DNA from: Rhodanobacter sp. AS-Z3
Lineage (GTDB): Bacteria; Pseudomonadota; Gammaproteobacteria; Xanthomonadales; Rhodanobacteraceae
Direction: 5' to 3'
Length of the DNA: 64,000 nucleotides
NCBI RefSeq assembly: GCF_029224025.1
Contig: NZ_CP119392.1
Coordinates: 109,501-173,500, forward strand
The stretch's first letter is position 1; each line of letters opens with the position of its first letter. Both the position numbers and the translations under genes were made by a program. Below the pieces are notes generated by a model. The model was not told where the DNA came from. It searched no databases and saw only the letters and a list, made by a program, of their open reading frames with translations. Positions 61,801 through 64,000 of this stretch are shown here, one piece after another.

Positions 61801-62038
61801 CATCAACGACACCATCGACTACATCGCCAGCCACGCCCGCGTGGGCAATTGCTACGTCAACCGCAACCAGATCGGCGCGGTGGTCGGCGTGCAGCCGTTC
61901 GGCGGCGAGAACCTGTCCGGCACCGGCCCCAAGGCCGGCGGCCCGCACTACCTGCTGCGCTTCGCCGGCGAACGCACGCTGACCGTCAACACCACGGCAG
62001 CCGGCGGCAACGCGTCGCTGCTGACCATCGGCGAGTGA
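58883..62038 (+). CDS. putA: Bifunctional proline dehydrogenase / P5C dehydrogenase PutA
   Basis: 1051 residues from GTG at 58883. Oxidises proline to glutamate in two channelled steps, feeding the respiratory chain via FAD. The arch and proline dehydrogenase parts (SVKLSALHPRYE, LSVDAEEADRLELSL, RLVKGAYWDAEIKRAQ, FATHNAHS) lie at about 180-500; the aldehyde dehydrogenase (GESNQLFLNGRGVFVCISPWNFPLAIFLGQ, AETGGQNAMI, SAGQRCSAVRVLF with catalytic Cys) follows from about 560. The ribbon-helix-helix DNA-binding domain of E. coli PutA is absent, so it cannot repress itself. Confidence 0.95.
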   Translation: MTEAILSPELPVECTPARARITAAWLRDETEAVNDLLAQASLPASKREQVIDVAAGLVSRVRLRAKDQSAVESFMRQYDLSSEEGVLLMCVAEALLRIPDKATADKLIRDKLGDADWKKHLGQSESLFVNASTWGLMLTGHLVNLAEDTRHDFGGALKRLVGRAGEPAIRLAVRQAMRIMGHQFVMGRSINEALDRCAKKEYAVYRYSYDMLGESALTAETAERYQEDYRRAIAAIGERGPFANHTDAPSISVKLSALHPRYEVAKRELARRQLTEKLLELSQLAMENGIALSVDAEEADRLELSLDIIGDVFADPSLEGWNGLGIVVQAYSKRTPFVIDWLIETARAAKRRWYVRLVKGAYWDAEIKRAQENGLAGYPVYTRKPNTDVSYLACARKLFDAGSELIYPQFATHNAHSIAAVHDLAQGRPFEFQRLHGMGTDLYAEVIGAQNLNVPCRVYAPVGTHEDLLPYLVRRLLENGANTSFVNRVVDETLPVRELVADPCETVRSFSSISHPRIPLPVNLFGELRKNSMGVNFSNDNELKAMADAVAANPGPWTAAPLVPGANANGPTVQVTNPADRRQSVGSYISADSATVDKALGNAVAAQFGWDRLPAASRAAILEHAAELLEARRGEFIALCVREAGKSLPDAIAEIREAADFLRYYASMARRLFGQPEQLPGPTGESNQLFLNGRGVFVCISPWNFPLAIFLGQVSAALAAGNSVIAKPAEQTSLIGHAAVKLLHEAGVPVDVLQFLPGDGTTVGAALTKDPRVAGVAFTGSTDTAWAINRALAARNAPIAALIAETGGQNAMIADSSALPEQIVKDVIASAFQSAGQRCSAVRVLFVQEDIADKVTAMLTGAMAELKVGDPGLLSTDVGPVIDEDAKKILVEHAARMDREAKKIGEVAMDPTLTANGTFFAPRAYEIPSLATLTREVFGPVLHVIRWKGSELKQIVDQINATGYGLTLGIHSRINDTIDYIASHARVGNCYVNRNQIGAVVGVQPFGGENLSGTGPKAGGPHYLLRFAGERTLTVNTTAAGGNASLLTIGE

Positions 62039-62042
62039 TCAA

Positions 62043-62080
62043 CTCAGGGTCCTCTGGCCGCGTGGTCAGAGGACCCTGAG
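62043..62080 (+). terminator. Hairpin after putA
   Basis: A perfect 14-bp stem, CTCAGGGTCCTCTG / CAGAGGACCCTGAG, with a 10-base loop, 5 bases after the putA stop. No T-run, so terminator or mRNA 3' protection. Confidence 0.75.
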
Positions 62081-62196
62081 CACGGACTCACAACGGCTTC
62101 GTTGGTGCAACGCGCAAGCTCTTGTGTGTGCGCGCATGGTAGAAAGACGGCAAATGCCGGCCGCGTCCGGCCTGCACCTGCTGGAGCAACCAACCC

Positions 62197-63279
62197 ATGG
62201 CACGCCCTGCTGAAAGGATCGGCCTGAACCCGCCATCCGCCACGCTGGCTACGGATGACCCGCGCTACACGGCGGCGGAATTTCCGCCGAACAAGCTGCT
62301 GTATCTGGCGCAGCTGGCTGACGCCGCAGGCATCGACAGCCGGTCGTGGTTTGCCGGACTGGCGTTGAGCCGCGAGCAGATTGCCGATCCCGCGCTGCGG
62401 GTTTCCTACCGTCAGGCCAACATCTTTGCGCGCCGCGCACTGCAGTCACTGGGCATACCCGACGCCGGCCTGCGCATTGGCCGCGAAGGCACCATCGGCG
62501 GCTTCGGCCTGCTGGGCTTGGCGATGATGACTTCGCGTACGCTGGGCGAGGCGATGTTCGCCGGGATAGCCCATCACAAGATTTGCGGCTGTCTGCTGGA
62601 AGTGGCGGTCGAGCCGGTCAGCGAACGCGAGGTGTCGCTGGTGGCGTGGCCGCGTTTCGGCGACACTGAACTGATGCCGTTCTTCTGTGAGGAATTGTTT
62701 GCCAGCTGCCTGATGATTGCGCGCGAACTGGTCGGCGCCGAACTGTGTCCGGTGCGCGCGGAGTTTGCCTACTCCAGACCTGCCTACGCCGCCGAGTACG
62801 AAGCGTTGTTTGGTTGCGAAGTCCGTTTTGGCGCGCCACGCAACCAGTTGCTCATCAGCACCCAATGGCTGGCGCGACCCTTGCCCGGTTTCAATCCACT
62901 GACCGCGCAACAGGCGCTGGCGCTGTGCACACAGCAACGCACGCCAGATGGTGGCGAACCCCATCAGGAGATCGTGGCCGCGGTAGAGCGCTTGCTGCGC
63001 AGTCAGCTGTCAACGCAGCCGCGCCTCAATGACGTGGCCCGCACGCTCAACCTCAGCGAACGCTCGTTGCGGCGCAAGCTGGCCGAGAGCGGGCGCATCT
63101 TCCGCGAAATCCATGATCGCGTGCGCGCCGAACGTGCACTTCAATTGCTGCAGGCGGGCTCGCTCAGCGTGGCCCAGATTGGCAGCGAGGTGGGCTTCAA
63201 CGACCCACGCGAGTTTCGCCGGGCGTTCAAACGCTGGACCGGCATGCCGCCACAGGATGCCCGGCGCAACGCCGCCTGA
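62197..63279 (+). CDS. AraC-family transcriptional regulator (OruR/ArgR-like)
   Basis: 360 residues. N-terminal arabinose-binding-like domain of the PF12625 type (about 40-230; GRREGTIGGFGLLGLAMMTS-like block) and a C-terminal double HTH: LNDVARTLNLSERSLRRKL and SVAQIGSEVGFNDPREFRRAFKRWTGMPP. Relatives control ornithine, arginine or proline catabolism. Located just after putA in the same direction, behind a hairpin; control of putA is plausible but inferred. Confidence 0.9.
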   Translation: MARPAERIGLNPPSATLATDDPRYTAAEFPPNKLLYLAQLADAAGIDSRSWFAGLALSREQIADPALRVSYRQANIFARRALQSLGIPDAGLRIGREGTIGGFGLLGLAMMTSRTLGEAMFAGIAHHKICGCLLEVAVEPVSEREVSLVAWPRFGDTELMPFFCEELFASCLMIARELVGAELCPVRAEFAYSRPAYAAEYEALFGCEVRFGAPRNQLLISTQWLARPLPGFNPLTAQQALALCTQQRTPDGGEPHQEIVAAVERLLRSQLSTQPRLNDVARTLNLSERSLRRKLAESGRIFREIHDRVRAERALQLLQAGSLSVAQIGSEVGFNDPREFRRAFKRWTGMPPQDARRNAA

Positions 63280-63407
63280 TCACACATGACGGGTCATTTG
63301 GCCTGTTTACCCCCCGTCGATTGGCCGTTGTGCCCTCCCCCTTTGGGGTGGATTGATGGACAGTGGTGGCAACTGTGCATTCGTTCCTAATGGGGGAGTC
63401 CGACGTC

Positions 63408-64000
63408 ATGCGTAAATTGTTCATCACCGTAGCCATCGCTGCAGCACTGGCCGGTTGCGGCAAATCCGAGCCGGCACCGCAGGCCAGCAGCGACGCCAGC
63501 TTCGAGGCCAGGCTGCAGGAACAATTGCTGGACGCCAAGCCCGGCAGCGTGATCGAGATTCCGCCCGGCCATTATTCGCTCAAGCGCGGCCTCAGCCTGC
63601 ATACCGACGGCGTCACTATCCGCGGTGCCGGCATGGACAAGACGGTGCTGTCGTTCAAGGGCCAGATCGTCGGGCCGCAGGGCCTGCTGGTCAATGCCAG
63701 CGACTTCACCATCGAAAACCTGGCCATCGAAGACACCATGGGCGATGCGCTGAAAATCATCGAAGGCAAGAACATCACCATTCACGGCATCCGCGTGGAA
63801 TGGACCGAGGGTGCGAAGACCAGCAACGGCGCCTATGGCATCTATCCCGTCAAGACGCAGAACGTGCTGATCGAGAACAACGTGGCAATCGGCGCCTCCG
63901 ACGCCGGCATCTATGTCGGCCAGACCACCAATGCCGTCGTGCGCAACAATCGCGCCGAGCAGAGCCCGGCCGGTATCGAGGTCGAGAACACCATCAATGC
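63408..64000 (+). CDS. Parallel beta-helix lipoprotein, N-terminal part
   Basis: The gene runs off the right edge; 197 residues are present. A lipoprotein signal ends AALAGC (Cys17). From about residue 50 the sequence shows the parallel beta-helix (pectate-lyase/NosD-like) repeat rhythm: VIEIPPGHYSLKRGLSLHTDGVTIRGAG, NLAIEDTMGDALKIIEGKNITIHGI, NVLIENNVAIGASDAGIYVGQTTNAVVRNNRAEQS. Shine-Dalgarno GGGGGAG 9 bases upstream. The enzymatic or structural role is unknown. Confidence 0.88.
   Translation, partial: MRKLFITVAIAAALAGCGKSEPAPQASSDASFEARLQEQLLDAKPGSVIEIPPGHYSLKRGLSLHTDGVTIRGAGMDKTVLSFKGQIVGPQGLLVNASDFTIENLAIEDTMGDALKIIEGKNITIHGIRVEWTEGAKTSNGAYGIYPVKTQNVLIENNVAIGASDAGIYVGQTTNAVVRNNRAEQSPAGIEVENTIN

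Overview
The window is high-GC and gene-dense, and comes from a gammaproteobacterium that looks most like the Xanthomonadales, family Rhodanobacteraceae (Rhodanobacter/Dyella type). This placement is inferred from three things: the hemD-hemX-hemY cluster beside a copper nitrite reductase, a complete aa3-type cytochrome oxidase locus with haem A synthesis, and GTAG-headed REP-like palindromes between genes. No tRNA, rRNA, CRISPR array, integrase or intact insertion sequence was seen. Nearly everything is chromosomal housekeeping or ordinary accessory content; the one patch of unusual composition is about 44.5-47.0 kb.

Layout. 0-5.8 kb: the 3' end of uvrD, then on the minus strand a nitrite reductase of unusual architecture (DoxX-like membrane part + NirK core + cytochrome c) and hemDXY. 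5.8-16 kb: mostly plus-strand metabolic and stress genes: two hotdog thioesterases, an inactive rhodanese, a ferredoxin-type reductase, srkA, a ygiB/ygiC pair, rlmI, an alpha/beta hydrolase and an FAD oxidoreductase. 16-26 kb: rmuC, folE with a small EF-hand protein translated from a CTG codon, and two similar minus-strand modules of [membrane protein - small XRE regulator - alpha/beta hydrolase], the second continuing into a NatA/NatB-type ABC exporter. 26-32 kb: a chaperone-usher fimbrial operon (major pilin, chaperone, usher, two-domain adhesin) with a structured leader and an intercistronic attenuator-like hairpin, followed by a convergent short pilin-like gene. 32-44.4 kb: ferredoxin-NADP reductase, a YadG/YadH ABC exporter, rluF, MgtC-family protein, esterase, tsaD, and rpsU/yqeY/dnaG (a dispersed macromolecular-synthesis operon), then DedA and a BASS transporter.

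44.4-47 kb: two 282-bp copies of a hairpin-rich repeat in inverted orientation flank an AT-richer orphan lipoprotein gene. Between the copies two hairpins have entirely different sequence but keep their pairing, which suggests a structured element family, not a coding one. 47-50 kb: mgtA with a long leader region holding a small ORF. 50-58.6 kb: cyoE, ctaA, SCO-like, surf1, ctaE, a 46-residue membrane protein, ctaD, ctaC and a DUF2244 protein, i.e. the terminal oxidase plus haem O/A synthesis and assembly factors; no ctaG (Cox11) gene lies in the cluster. 58.9-64 kb: putA without a DNA-binding domain, an AraC-type regulator that may control it, and the start of a beta-helix lipoprotein.

Functional links: hemDXY, cyoE/ctaA and the oxidase genes supply and use haem for respiration, and the NirK fusion is an alternative respiratory outlet for nitrite. 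MgtA and an MgtC-family protein both point to magnesium limitation responses. Starts were chosen by hand from family length, Shine-Dalgarno sequence and overlap; all functional calls are by recognition of motifs, without database searches.
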